Below are positions 9,872-22,066 of a DNA stretch of 64,000 nucleotides, piece by piece. Location of the stretch: contig CANTUR010000834.1 in assembly GCA_947683625.1 (NCBI GenBank), forward strand, positions 186,001 through 250,000, written 5' to 3'. This DNA is from Mallotus nudiflorus (Eukaryota; Streptophyta; Magnoliopsida; Malpighiales; Euphorbiaceae). A model generated the notes under the pieces. It did no database searches, was not told where the DNA came from, and was given only the letters and a program-made list of their open reading frames with translations. How positions within the stretch are numbered: position 1 is the stretch's first letter; each line of letters starts with the position of its first letter. Position numbers and translations under genes: made by a program.

Positions 9872-12000
9872 TTTAAGCACCCAATTTTGGGGTGCAATTA
9901 TGAAAAATTATGATGTAAGCCCCTATGATGAAATTTATTCAAAAATTGAGCTTGGTTGTCAATTTTCTAGACTTTTGGGACTAAATTGCAATATTTTTTA
10001 GGATTTGATTACAAGGAAGTCAATTTTTTAGGAGTCTTTTGGTAATTAAAAGTTAAAAAAAATTAGGATCGGCATTGGTGTAATGCCGATGCGTTAAAAG
10101 TCCATTTTTTTTAATTTTTCACTTATTTTCTTAAATTTTTCATCTATTTTTCAGTGTTTTAATTGGTTAGAAAGTTAATTTTATTATTATTATTATCAGT
10201 AATTTTTTTTGATGTGTTCATAATGCGTAAGGAGCTTTCAATATCAAATTTTGTTATTGATATGTTTTGAAGAGATAGTCTGTTCCTGTAATTGAGGAAG
10301 TCAGTACGTAGGTAGATTCTAATTTAAAAAGCTAAGAGCCTACGTGCGTGCAGGGATGAACAAAAAGGGGATAAAAAAAAACCAGAGAGAAAAAACCCTA
10401 AGTGGCAAGAGAAGACCAAAGAGAACAGCGTAAAAAAAAACCTGACTATGCAAAAAACCCTAAAATCCAGATGCCATTGAGAACGCCTTGTACACTATAA
10501 ACTTTGATTTCTTTTATTCTTTCAAAGCCTTAGTTTTCTTGATACGGTTCATTTTAATGAGGGCGATTCGTTGTTCTTGTTAGTTCTAGTCCAGAATTAA
10601 CAACAATTTAATTTCAACGGTGAAAATCCTAGTTGAAGAGGCTAAAACAAGCATTTACACAACAATCCATTTTCTCTTTCCCTTGTCTCTTTTATTTCAC
10701 AATCTTTTTTATTGATATTTTTTATTTGATTCATTTTTACTAATATTTTTGTTTTTATGTTTTTTTTTTATGTCCAAATGTGGATTGAGGAGGATGCTGC
10801 CTATGTTTAAATTGAACAGAAGGTCCATGGAATGCTATGGAAGAACCTATGTTATTTTCTAGTAGAACTTAGGGTTTTATCTTTATTTTACATTTTGGTA
10901 TCCTGTGTAGTTATTTTAATTCATGGCTATGTAATTGATTGATTTTATTTTTTTGTATGTAGTTTGTAATAGCCCTAGTAGTGGGAATAGTGAAAGATTT
11001 AATTTTATGCGTTTAAAATCAATTAGTAATTAGGTTCAATTGGGTAAAAATCAATTAAAATTAATGGTGGCAGTAGCTTAATTTAGGGTTTGCATGTAAT
11101 TGATTTAGGGTTTCTATAAAATCACTAAAATATTTGTTTGATCTTTTTTTTTTTATGTTTTATTTGTTTTGGGTTGTGTTTTTTTTTGGGTTTTTATATT
11201 ATTTTGGGCCCCAAGCCCACACTTAGGTCCAACTCACTTTAAATAGGCTAAAAAAATGGTTTAGGGCATTAAATAATTAAAATCAATTTAGGCCCATTAG
11301 GTTAATTAAATTTTAGGCCCACTTAGTTAATTAAAACTTGTTTAAACTTAGCTCAGCCCCACTTAATTTCATTTTGTTTAAAATAAATAGAGCTAGGCCC
11401 ACATTTCATTTAAAATAAAACCAAGTTAGACTTAGGCCCATTAATTTAACTTTCCTTTAAAATTAAATAGACTTAAGCCCATTTTTTTAGATAAAGTAAA
11501 AGAAATAGATCTAGGCTCACTAATTAATAAAAATGTAGGCCCACCTTTAGTCCCTTTGTCACTTGTAAATAAAATGTAAATCTATCTAACTTTTTAATAA
11601 AATTAACATAGTTTAGACTTAGGGACAACACAATCTTGAGTGCATTTTTTATGTGTAATTTTATTGACTAGATGCTTAGGGTTAGATGGATATCAAATAG
11701 GGTTTAAATAAAATTGCATGTAATTAGAGTATGAAATAATCATTTATAAAATTATTCTAAATGAACATGAGACTAAGAGAAGTTAGTATTTCGTTCCCAG
11801 AATCTCCTGGTTATGGTGCTAACTTTCTTTTAGAGAATCGAGTACCACCAATCAAATTGTCCTAATTATTACCTTGGGTGGCGACTCCTCTTCTCCATGT
11901 TATGACTTTGTGGCATAGTAGTGTGTTCCTTAAGGCCCTAAGCCTAAATAGTGTCGCGGTAGCTAAAATCTTGGACGCGCGCTAAACCCCGCCATCTACA
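9872..12000 (+). repeat. F1 3' LTR
   Basis: This 2.13 kb LTR aligns with 39901-42133, 48809-51014 and the inverse of 14783-16948 and 29119-31260. At 10071-10095 it has a hairpin with arms ATCGGCATT/AATGCCGAT in place of the palindrome array of other F1 LTRs. Close to its end it has TGGCGACTCC (11879-11888), resembling the primer site. Confidence 0.85.
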
Positions 12001-12530
12001 GACTTTAAAAACACATTCGAAAGGCTCCAAAACCTTTGGAAGTGGTTTTGAAATGGTCTAACACAACCAGAGGATCAGTGCATGTTGCTTAGAAGTATGC
12101 GTAAAGCCATAAATGCCCCTAGGTGTCACGCGCTAAAATTGAAGCCAAACTAGACAAAATAAACTTCAAAAACACATCAGTAAGGCTCCAAAACCTCTAA
12201 AAGTGGTCCTAGAATAGTCCAAAACAACCCAACGAATAGCGCGTATTACAAAAAAGTGTGCATAAACACCCCTAGGTGTCATGCGCTAAAATTGAGGCCG
12301 ACTTTGACAAAATGGACTTTGGAAACATGTTCGGAAGGACAAAAAACCCTAGGAACCAACCTTGAAAAACCCTAAATGGACTGCATAATGCACAAAGTGT
12401 ATGTAACCGCGCATGAGCACGCGTGCATGCTCCAAGGGTGCAGTCACATGCATTTCACATGGCCATGCACTTCGTCCTAAGGACGTGCGTTTGACCACAC
12501 ATATACCCTAATATTCCATAAATTTTTCAC

Positions 12531-12538
12531 TATAAATA
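12531..12538 (+). promoter_or_regulatory. TATA box of split F2 LTR
   Basis: TATAAATA precedes CACCTCCACACCCC and a purine-rich GGAGGGGAGCAAG stretch, as in the other F2 LTRs. Confidence 0.65.
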
Positions 12539-13726
12539 GTCACCTCCACACCCCATTTTAAGGAGGGGAGCAAGTGGAAGCACACACACACTCAAAAATT
12601 TATCCTATCGAAGGTGTTAGAAACCCTTTTCCATATAGTTTTTACTCTCCCATTGTCTTTTTCTTAGGACATTAGATCTCTTTTCCACTAAACCAAGCCT
12701 CATCTTTGTCAAAGCACACTTTAAATGTATACAAACTAGCATCATTATGTTGTCAATTTTAACCTCTTGACAAGGAAAGCTTGATAATCCGTCGAAGCTA
12801 AAGTTTCAAAACCCACATAAGCTTAGTCGAGTATAAGGACCATAAAATCATTTTAGCACGTTTACTTTATTAGATTTATTTTATTATTACCAGCATTTGG
12901 GAATATTATTGTGCTTATGTGATGAGATTGGTAGTTTTGCATGCTATATAAATAATCTATGCTTTATTATGCTCATTTCATATAATCATTTTGCATCCTC
13001 TAGTTCTGAAACATGAAATCACATCATAAATATCAATAATGTGAAAAGTTCATATCTCATAATAAAGTCATCATGTTTCTAGTCCAGTGATGACATCATG
13101 CATCCCCTATATTATTATCATAGCATAAATAATCACCGCAAGCATGCGTGATCATTTACATTTCGCTTACTCTTTCAAATGATAGAGTCCATTGCTCATC
13201 CCATTGTTCATATGATTGAGCAAGCTGTGTGAATGATAATATTTACCTTACAGATTCATAATATTTAAAATTATATTTACTTCTTCAAAATCTTTTTTCA
13301 TTTTATATGTATTTTATTAGGAAAGCGATGTAATAATAATATCCTTCAGCTTTATTATCTTCCACTATTTGATGAATTGTATAAATCCTATACAAATTAT
13401 CATTATTAAAATAAGGGTGTTGTAGTAGCTATACATTGAACATCATATAATGAGAAATAGTAAAAAAGTAGATGCAATCCCCCGAACCTAGAAATCTCTG
13501 TTGGGGGAAATACTCACTGAATGACTCGATATTGTCCCTTTAATTTTCCCAATTTTCTAAAAATTAGGTGGCGACTCCATAAAATAAAAAAAGTGTCTTG
13601 TCCCTCTTGAGACCAATCATTTATCCCTATTCAGTAAAGTTGCGATGTCCTTTAGAAACAAAAGACCCTTATGAAACCAATTCATCTTGAAATCAAGAGA
13701 CGCAAAATGGAAAAAGGTCGCTCACA

Positions 13727-14377
13727 TGTAATAGTGGGGATATTTTTCTTTCTTGGAAAAGGAAGAGGACAATAAAAAAGAATTAAAGGAAGCAGACATA
13801 ACAGAGCGACACTCATCAAGAAGTAAGCCTTCCTAGAGGAAAAAAAATGAATACCAATTGCTAAAACAACCATACAAAAAATATAATTCTTATAAAAAAA
13901 ATCACCATTTATCAAATAACATAGGAAAGAAAGAAAATTAAAGGCTCCATTTTTTCTTTTTGAAATTAATACTTGTAGAAGTGGTCATTGAGTGAGAATG
14001 CTGTATAAAAATTGCTTTATTGATAAAACTGATAGCCATAGTGGTAATCACGTATGTTATAATATAAACAAACTACAATTCCAATATAGTCATCAAGTTA
14101 CAACACTTCATGCAAATTAAAATGAACATCTATGAAATAGATTTGGAAGTAAAAATTGAAACAACCTTAAAAAAGAATTAGTTTTTTGATAACATTATAA
14201 CAACCTTAAAAAATGTAGTTTCTTAATTGCTGTGATTTTTGATGATTGATAATTGATATTAATCAGTTTCAAGAACTCATCTTTACAGTATCTCTCCTTT
14301 TATTGAAAAAATTAAAGGAAATTACAAAGAAAGAAGGGCCCTTTAGCAAATTATACAAAACTACATCATTTCCTTCT
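13727..14377. other. Unassigned AT-rich DNA
   Basis: Nothing recognisable lies between the F2 LTR and the copia element. The 77-codon minus-strand frame is hydrophobic low-complexity sequence without family resemblance. Confidence 0.4.
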
Positions 14378-14782
14378 TGGGTTTCATGATTCACAAACGC
14401 AGCGGAAATTAAAAATTTTAATCACAAACCCTAAATCAAATCCAAGTAATTTGATTAATTGATTTAAAATTAGGGTTTTCAAATCTTACCACAAATGCAG
14501 AATAGGCAAGATTTCTAGAAGGCAGAGAGGAGGTTCACTCCGGTGACACCTTACCTCGAGCTTTTGATTTTGGTAGTTCAGATCAAGATGTCTCCAAAAG
14601 AATCCATGCTCCATAATTGTCCACATAAACAACCCTTGATTAAAATGAAAACTTTGTGTGCTAGCACTTCTCTTGATTTCTTACAAATCAAGAACAAAAC
14701 ACTATGTGTTTTAGTTTTTCTAAGAGGAGAAAAATAAAATTTTGGAGGCTAATGATTGAGTTAGTAAAACCCTAGAGAATAT

Positions 14783-16948
14783 TATAGACGGCGGGGTTTA
14801 GTGCGCGTCTAAGATTTTAGCAACCGCGACACTATTTGAGCTCAGGGCTCTAGAGAACACACTAACCACTGTCACAAAGACATGGCGTGGAGATGAGGAG
14901 TTGCCACCCAGGATAATAACTGGGACAAATCAAAAAGGTGGTACTTGATTCCCTAAAATTAAGCTAGCACCACAACCAGGAGATTCTAGATACGGAATAC
15001 CAACTTTTTTCAATTTTGTGTTCGTTTAGGATTACCTTATGAATTACTATCTTATCCTCTATTTACATGCAATTTTATATAAACCCAAAAACAATAAACT
15101 CTAAGGCAAACTAGTCATTAAATATACAAGTAAATAATGCATTCAATCATATAACCCCTAAGTTAGTCTAATCTACATGGATTTTAAATAAATGAGCTAA
15201 AGTCTACATGTTTTAGATTATAAGTGAACCTAAAGACCTAATTCCTTTTGATTTTAATTAAATGAACTTAATTCCAAAAGTGGGCCTAATTCTAAAAATT
15301 ATGGAATATTTAAATTAGTGGGCTTAATTCTACATGTTTTAATTAAATAATGATCTTAAATCTACAAATTATGGAAGAAATGCTTAAATTAAGTGACCTA
15401 AGTCTAAATTAATTAAATTAAATTAGGTGGGCCTATATCTAATTAACTAAATGGGCCAAAGGATATTTCTAATCTAAAATCTAATTAATTATGGACCTAA
15501 AAATATATTTTAATTAATTAAACCTAATTAATTATGGAGTGAGATGGGCTAAAAGAATTACCTAACCTTAAATAAATAAATTAAGACCTAAAGTGGGCTT
15601 AAGGCCCAAAACATAAAAAAATAATGAACAAAACCCAAAAAAAAAAAAAATACAAGAAAACAATTAAATAAGATCAAACAAATAATTAAATTAATCCTTA
15701 CTAAAACCCTAATTTTATTAACATGCAACCTAAATTAATCTACTTCCTCCATTTGATTTTAAATAATTACCTAATTAGAAACCTAAATTTACTAACCAAT
15801 TTAATAAAAAAATCATGCAACCACACATATAGTTTTATTACTCCCACTATTGGGGCTATTACATTAATTCATAAAACAATTAATAAAATAAAAATATATC
15901 AATAAATAAAAATAAAGATAATAAAAATACAATAAAACCCTAGAAACTAAGTTTCTATGAGGCTTTATCCATAGTCTTATATGGACTTCTCATGAAATTT
16001 ATTCCTCCCCACGATCATCATGCATTTTCCTCCATAATCACCACAAAAATAAGATAAAATAATGATTAATGAATAAATTATAATAATAACTTGAAAAAAT
16101 AATAATAAAAATAATAATGTAAAATAATCAAATAAATAAATAAATAAATAATAGAAGAAGATGATATGCTTATAGATGATTTAGGGTGCTTCTCAGATTG
16201 ATAGTTCACTGTTCATGAAAAATCTTTGAATCTTTCTCCTTAAAAATTCTTCACGAGTCTTGAATTGATTGATGAATAAAAAAGAATTTTTTTGTAGAAT
16301 ATTCAAGGGAAAATCACTTTTTTCCTCTTCTCTTCCGTCTCTTCTCCTTCTTTTTCTTTTCTTTTCTTTTTCCTTCTTTTCTATGCTTTTTCCCTCTTTT
16401 TTTTCTCTCCTTTTCCCCCCTTTTTCTACTGCTCCTTCCTTCCTTTTTATAGTAGAATATGAGGCCTAACCCTAATCCTAATGTGATTCTAATTCCTAAA
16501 GTGTATTCAGGAATTTTAAACTAATTAGGAATGAATTAATTAGGAAGTTTAAACCAATTTAGATTGAATTAATTAGGAAGTTTAAACCAATTAAAACACT
16601 AAATTGGAAGCAATTTAGAAATAGAAAAACGAAAGAATTCAATTCGGATCGGGATTGTGTAATTCCGATCAGAATTATACAATCCCGATCGGAATTGTTG
16701 TAATTCCAATCGGAATTATGGAATTCCGACGCACTTTTTTTTAACATTTAATTACAAGAAAGCCCTTGAAAAAATTTAAATTTTACAATTAGGTCCTAAA
16801 AAAAACTTTGCGATTTAGTCCTTGAAAACATTAAATCCTTCCTTTAAAAGCCTTTAGAATTTTTTAAGGATTAAGTTTCGAAGACATTTTCATCACTGGA
16901 GTCCTTTGTTACATCTATAACATATCATCCCGAAATTGGGTGTCTACA
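14783..16948 (-). repeat. F1 solo LTR nested in copia LTR
   Basis: The sequence between TATAGACGGCGG (14783, consensus TGTAGA) and GGGTGTCTACA (16948) is a full F1 LTR of 2166 bp in minus orientation. It is flanked by a perfect 5-bp duplication AATAT (14778-14782 and 16949-16953). Removing it restores alignment of the copia LTR with its partner at 24070. The minus-strand TATA box TATAAAAA is at 16444-16451, beside a long pyrimidine-rich tract at 16317-16443. No internal sequence remains, so it arose by LTR-LTR recombination. Confidence 0.93.
16641..16730. repeat. Palindrome array in F1 solo LTR
   Basis: About four units of AATTCC-GATC-GGAATT type are present, with arms TTCC/GGAA. The G1 element at 40147-40266 has TGCC/GGCA arms in the same LTR position. 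Confidence 0.8.
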
Positions 16949-18096
16949 AATATAACATATTTATAGACCTCTAATTAGGGTTTCACTTACCAAAACAACT
17001 TTTTGGTAATTTCTCAATTATTATTGTTATGATTTTATTTAAAATTAAATCAGAAATAATATTCTATTTATTTAAGATAACCTTTACCTTAAATAAATAA
17101 ACTATTTATTTATTTCCACAGAGCATATTTGGGCTTCTCAAACCCATATCCATTTTTGGGCCTGTTCACATGATGTTGGTAGTGGGCCTTAAATCTCTAT
17201 TTAGGCCTACAAGTCATAAGTGACCTCTAGCAAGATATTATGATTACCTAAGTCATATAAAGTCAATAATCCGACATAACCTAATTTATAATAAATATTG
17301 TAATCCCTTTATCACATGATATCTTGATTGAATATAAGGCATAGTTTCTGTCATCCTTATATAATTCAGTCATATTATTTCTTAACTCTAAGTAGATTGA
17401 GAATGATAACTCTTTATCAATTCACTTTAGCATGGCCATGCATTTTTCTCAGTCTATCTTATCAAGGGGCCCATAGATATCTTACTTAGATTAAATAAGG
17501 GACAAATTCCTTCTCAATCACTCACATTCCTCATATAACTCATGTCATATTGTTAATCATCATGTTAACAATATGTTAAAGATAATGTTAAAGATAATCA
17601 TCACATTCCTCATATGCAACAACAATCTATTTAATCATCATGTTAAAGATAATGTTAGATTGTGTCAAAATATATAATAGTTATATAGAAATCCATGATG
17701 ATTTCAAGGTCAAAGGACTAAATCAATATTGTTATGATGAGAATTACTTATAACAATTATCTATGTAGTATTCTCATGATAGGTCAATCCAATATATTAT
17801 TTCCCAAACAAGTACTTATGAGTTGACTTAATATCTTATATTAATGATCAGTAAAACATAATCATCAATCAACATCATACTAGCCATAACATATTGTTAT
17901 GAGTAGGGATAATTTGAATAGAACTCATATTTAATCTAAGGGTTTTACTATCAAGTCACATACTGGATGACCTTATTAAGAATTGACTATTCAAGTAATT
18001 ATCATAACACAAAATGATAATGAAAAATACCTCTTTATTAAAATGGTAAAGTCAAAACATGGTCATACATGATTGACCTAGTGCATATCATTAACA

Positions 18097-18107
18097 ATCT
18101 CCCACTT
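18097..18107 (-). other. Copia polypurine tract
   Basis: On the minus strand GCAAGTGGGAGAT lies between the gag-pol stop (18111-18113) and the 3' LTR start TGTTAATG. Confidence 0.75.
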
Positions 18108-18110
18108 GCA

Positions 18111-21100
18111 CTAGGCCCAATCTATATTAAAACTAATACCCATGGACGTAGTATGACTCTAATGCTTAGGTTGTGGAAGAGGCCTAGTCAGTGGATCAGC
18201 AACATTATCATTTATGGGTACTCTACAAATTTTCATGTCTCCTCTCTCAATGATTTCTCAAATGAGATGATAATGCTTGAGTATGTGTTTAGATATCTGA
18301 TGTGATATGGGCTCCTTAGCTTGAGCTATAGCTCCATTATTATCACAATATAAGTTCACTGGATCTGATATACTAGGAACAACACCTAGTCCAGTTATGA
18401 ACTTCTTGATCCAAACAACCTCCTTAGCTACTTCTGAGGCAACTATATACTCAGCTTCTGTTGTAGAATCAGTAATGGTGTCTCACTTGGAACTCCTCCA
18501 GCTCATTGCACCTCCATTCAAACAAAACATATAACTTGACTGTGATCGAAAATCATCCTTGTCAGTTTGGAAGCTAGCATTCGTGTAACCATTTACAACT
18601 AGCTCATCTTCCTTACCTCCATATGGTAAAAATGCTTCCTTAGTTCTTCTCAAGTACTTAAGGATATTTTTAACTGATGTCCAGTGACTTTCACCTGGGT
18701 CTAATTGGTATCTGCTCATTGTACTTAAGGCATATGAAACATTAGGTCGAGTACACAATATTGCATACATGATAGATCTAATAGCAGAAGCATATGGAAT
18801 CTTACTCATGCGGTCTCGCTCATCTTGTGTCATAGGACACTGAGTCTTGTAGAGACTAATGCCATGTGACATTGGCAAGAATCCTCTCTTAGAGTTTTGC
18901 ATGCTAAACCTATTCAATACCTTATCAATGTAAGTGCTCTGACTTAGGCCAATTAGCCTTTTTGATCTATCTCTATAGATCTTGATGCATAATATATAAG
19001 CAGCTTCACCCAAGTCTTTCATTGAAAAACAATTCCCTAGCCATTATTTAACATTTTGTAAAATAGGGATATCATTTCCAATGAGTAGTATGTCATTAAC
19101 ATACAACACTAAAAACATAATTGCGCTCCTACTAACCTTCTTGTAAACACAAGGTTCATCTTCATTCTTAATGAAGCCAAACTCTTTAACTGCTTCATTA
19201 AAACAAAGATTCTAACTTCGAGATGCCATACATGGACTTTTGAAGCTTGTATACCTTTCCAAAATTCTCAAGATTGACAAAACCCTCTAGCTATCCCATG
19301 TACACATACTCAGGTAGGTTTCCATTAAGAAATACTATTTTGAAATCCATTTGCCATATCTCATAATCATTACAGCAAGGAGAATTTGAATAGATTTTAG
19401 TATAGCAACTGGTGAAAATGTTTCATTATAGTCTATACCATGTGTTTGTTTGAAACCCTTTTCAACCAGTATTTACTTAAAGGTATGCACATTACCATCC
19501 ATGTCTGTTTTCTTTTTTAAAAACCCATTTGCATCCAATAGTTTTTAAGCCATCAGTTGGGTCAATCAAGGTCAAAACTTGATTATCATACATGGATTGC
19601 ATTTTTGATTTCTTGGCTTTTAGCCATTTCTCTGAGTCAGGACTATTTATGGCCTCTTGATAGGATGTGGGCTCACTTTGATCCATAATCAACACATCAT
19701 TGTCATCAGTTATGAGAAATCCATATCTCATTGGGATTTGATGTGTCCTACTAGACCTCTTTGGGCCTTCTGGTACTTATGCAGGTCCAACAATTACTTA
19801 TTGATCCAATTGTGGTTCCATACTTAGTACAATGCTATTTTATGGGTCTTGAATTTCTTCAAGTTGGACTGTGCTCCCACTAGATCCTTTGGAAATACAT
19901 TCTCTTTCCAAAAATACACCATTTTGAGCAACGAACACGTTGTTCTCAGAAGCATTGTAAAAATAATATCCTTTAGTTTCTTTAGGATATCCCATAAAAA
20001 GGCATTTATCATATTTAGGTGCTAGTTTATTTGAGATTTGATGCTTCATATAAGCATCACATCCCCAAATCTTGAGAAAAGACAAACTGGGAGGTTTTCT
20101 AGTCCACATCTCATATGGTGTCTTTTCAACTACTTTTGTTGGAACTCTATTCAAAATGAATGCAGCAGTTTCTAAAGCATATCCCCAAAAAGAGATTGGA
20201 AGATTAAATTGACTCATCGTTGATCGAACCATATCCAATAAAGTCTGATTTCTCCATTTAGACAAACCATTTAATTATGGTGTACCTGGAGGAGTCAATT
20301 ATGAAATAATCCCATAATCTCTCAGATGATCTACAAATTCTTGGCTTAAATATTCACCACCTCAATCAGATCTTAGTTTTTTAATATTTTTACCAAGTTG
20401 GTTTCATTATTAAAAACTTTGAACTTTTCAAAAGATTTAGATTTATGTTTCATTAGATAGACATAGCCATATCTACTAAAATCATCTATGAAAGAGATGA
20501 AGTACTAGAAACCTCCTCTAGCAGTTAAGTTTAATGGCCCACATGCATCTAAATGTATAAGGCCTAATAAATCATTAGCTCTCTCACCTTTTCCAGTAAA
20601 AGGTGTTTTAGTCATTTTTCCCAGTAAATAAGATTCACATGTTTCAAATGATTCATAATCAAATGAATTCAAAAGCCCATTTTAATGAAGCTTTGAAATG
20701 CATTTTCCATTTATGTGGCCTAAATGACAATGCCAGAGATAGGTGGTGTTTAAATCATTAGATTTAAAACTCTTTGTATCAATGTTATATATTGACTTTT
20801 CATTAGTGTCTTCAACATTTAGAATATAAAGACCACTAGTGCATGGAGCAAATCCATAGAAAATGTTATCATGATAAATATTGCATTTATTATTCCTAAT
20901 AATAAATTCAAATCCTTTCTTATCCAAAAAAGAAACAAAAATAATATTCCTACACATAGTAGGCACATAATAACAATTTTCTAAATTTAAAACAAGTCAA
21001 CTAGGCAAAGTTAACTCATAAGTCCCTACAGTTAAAGCAGCAACTCTTGCTCCATTGCCAACTCGTAGGTCCACTTCACCTCTAGCCAATGATCTACTCC

Positions 21101-22066
21101 TTTTTAGACCATGCACATTAGCACAAATGTGAGATCCTGATCTAGTATATAATACCCAAGAATCAGAAGTAGATAAATTAATTTCTATAATATGAATACT
21201 TGAAGAGGTAGTCGCACTACCATTATTCTTGTTCAGATAATTCATATATAGCTTGCAATTTATTTTCCAATGACCTGGTTCTTTGCAGAAAAAGCATATG
21301 CCCTCCTTTAGTGGCTTTGCTTAGGGTTCAGCTTTGAACTTGTGTTTGGGCTTTGGTTTTGGCTTCTAAAAGCCTTTGGGAGCCTTGCCCTTGCCCTTTC
21401 TAATTCTAATTTTTTCATACCCTTTCCCTTATTGACCATTAGAACATCCTTGGTGGAATTCTTGATGTTCTTTTCAACAGTTTTAAGCATCCCATGCAAC
21501 TCTGAAACAGTTTTGTCCATACTATGCATATTGAAATTCATGATGAAACCATCATAAGCTTCAAGAAAAGATTGGAGAATGATATCAATAGCCAATTCTT
21601 GTTCAATCTTGAGACCAAGCTTGTCCAAGTGTTTAAGATGACCTTTTATCTTAAGAACATGAGGACTGATAGAGCCACTAGTAGTTAACTTATAGGAGAG
21701 CAATGCCTTGATGGTATTGAACCTTTGAATTCTAGCTTTCTCTTAGAACATTTCCTTGAGATGGCCTATCATAGTATAAGCCTCCATTTCCATTAGTTTC
21801 TTTTGAAGCTCAAGCTCCATGCATCCAAGCATGAGACAAGTAACATCAATTGAATCATTAAGATGCTTACTATAAGCATCCTTTTATGATATAGGAGCAT
21901 TAGCAGATGGTTCCTCTAGGATGGGTTGATCAAGGATATATTCCTTTCTTTCTTGCCTAAGAACAATTCTTAGGTTTCTATACCAGTCAAGAAAGTTAGT
22001 CCCATTTAGCTTATCCTTCTCAAGGATTGATCACAGTGACATGGTAGGTGCAGTGTTTGATGTCAT
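18111..22066 (-). pseudogene. Copia gag-pol polyprotein, inactivated
   Basis: It starts at ATG 22066 (MTSNTAPTMSL) and ends at the TAG just before the polypurine tract, about 1,318 codons, the usual copia length. Order: gag with LNGTNFLDWYRNLRIVLRQE; CCHC zinc knuckle CFFCKEPGHWKINC at 21255-21296; protease near 21126-21165; GAG-pre-integrase HCHLGHI near 20720; integrase core to about 19850; RT near 19730-19000; RNase H to the end (TEAEYI, YCDNNGAIA). Many stops and frame changes break it. Key sites are also damaged: the protease reads LYTRSGSH where copia has LDTGSGSH, and the RT reads YVND (19092-19103) where YVDD is expected. No part can make an active polyprotein. Confidence 0.93.

Larger units (their letters stand above)
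5897..12000 (+). mobile_element. F1 gypsy element with large deletion, nested in F2 LTR
   Basis: The element begins TGTAGGCACCC at 5897, ends CGCCATCTACA at 12000, and is flanked by the 5-bp duplication GACTT (5892-5896 and 12001-12005). Only the first 215 bp of the 5' LTR remain (5897-6111); the sequence then jumps to the end of the antisense gene. The rest of the 5' LTR, the primer site, gag and all pol are gone. Antisense gene remnant, three minisatellites, polypurine tract and complete 3' LTR (9872-12000) follow. The deletion edge has the short shared word ATGC. Confidence 0.88.
5577..13726 (+). repeat. F2 LTR (probably solo) split by an F1 element
   Basis: The first 320 bp are 5577-5896 and the rest resumes at 12006. 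Together they give about 2.04 kb aligning along their length with 2569-4298 and the inverse of 53850-55592. The LTR starts TGTCATAC and ends CTCACA at 13726, where alignment with the 53850 copy stops. Flanks CATAA and TGTAA agree at only 3 of 5 bases, so a target duplication is not proved. No polypurine tract, primer site or gag adjoins it; hence solo LTR is inferred. Confidence 0.65.
14378..18096 (-). repeat. Copia 3' LTR, interrupted
   Basis: 14378-14777 and 16949-18096 together match 23672-25181; after subtracting the 2171-bp insertion the length is about 1.55 kb. The last bases at the right, GATATCATTAACA-like (minus strand TGTTAATGATATGC), abut the polypurine tract. Confidence 0.9.

Noticed and set aside
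9402..10001. 199-codon plus-strand reading frame with repeated RRPxGNI words
   Set aside because: It is produced by the hairpin minisatellite and continues into the LTR; there is no family resemblance, and the repeat explains its openness.
16269..16469. Ser/Phe/Leu-rich frame
   Set aside because: Translation of the pyrimidine tract beside the F1 LTR promoter.
21342..21557. Plus-strand frame inside the copia gag
   Set aside because: Opposite-strand shadow of the gag basic region.
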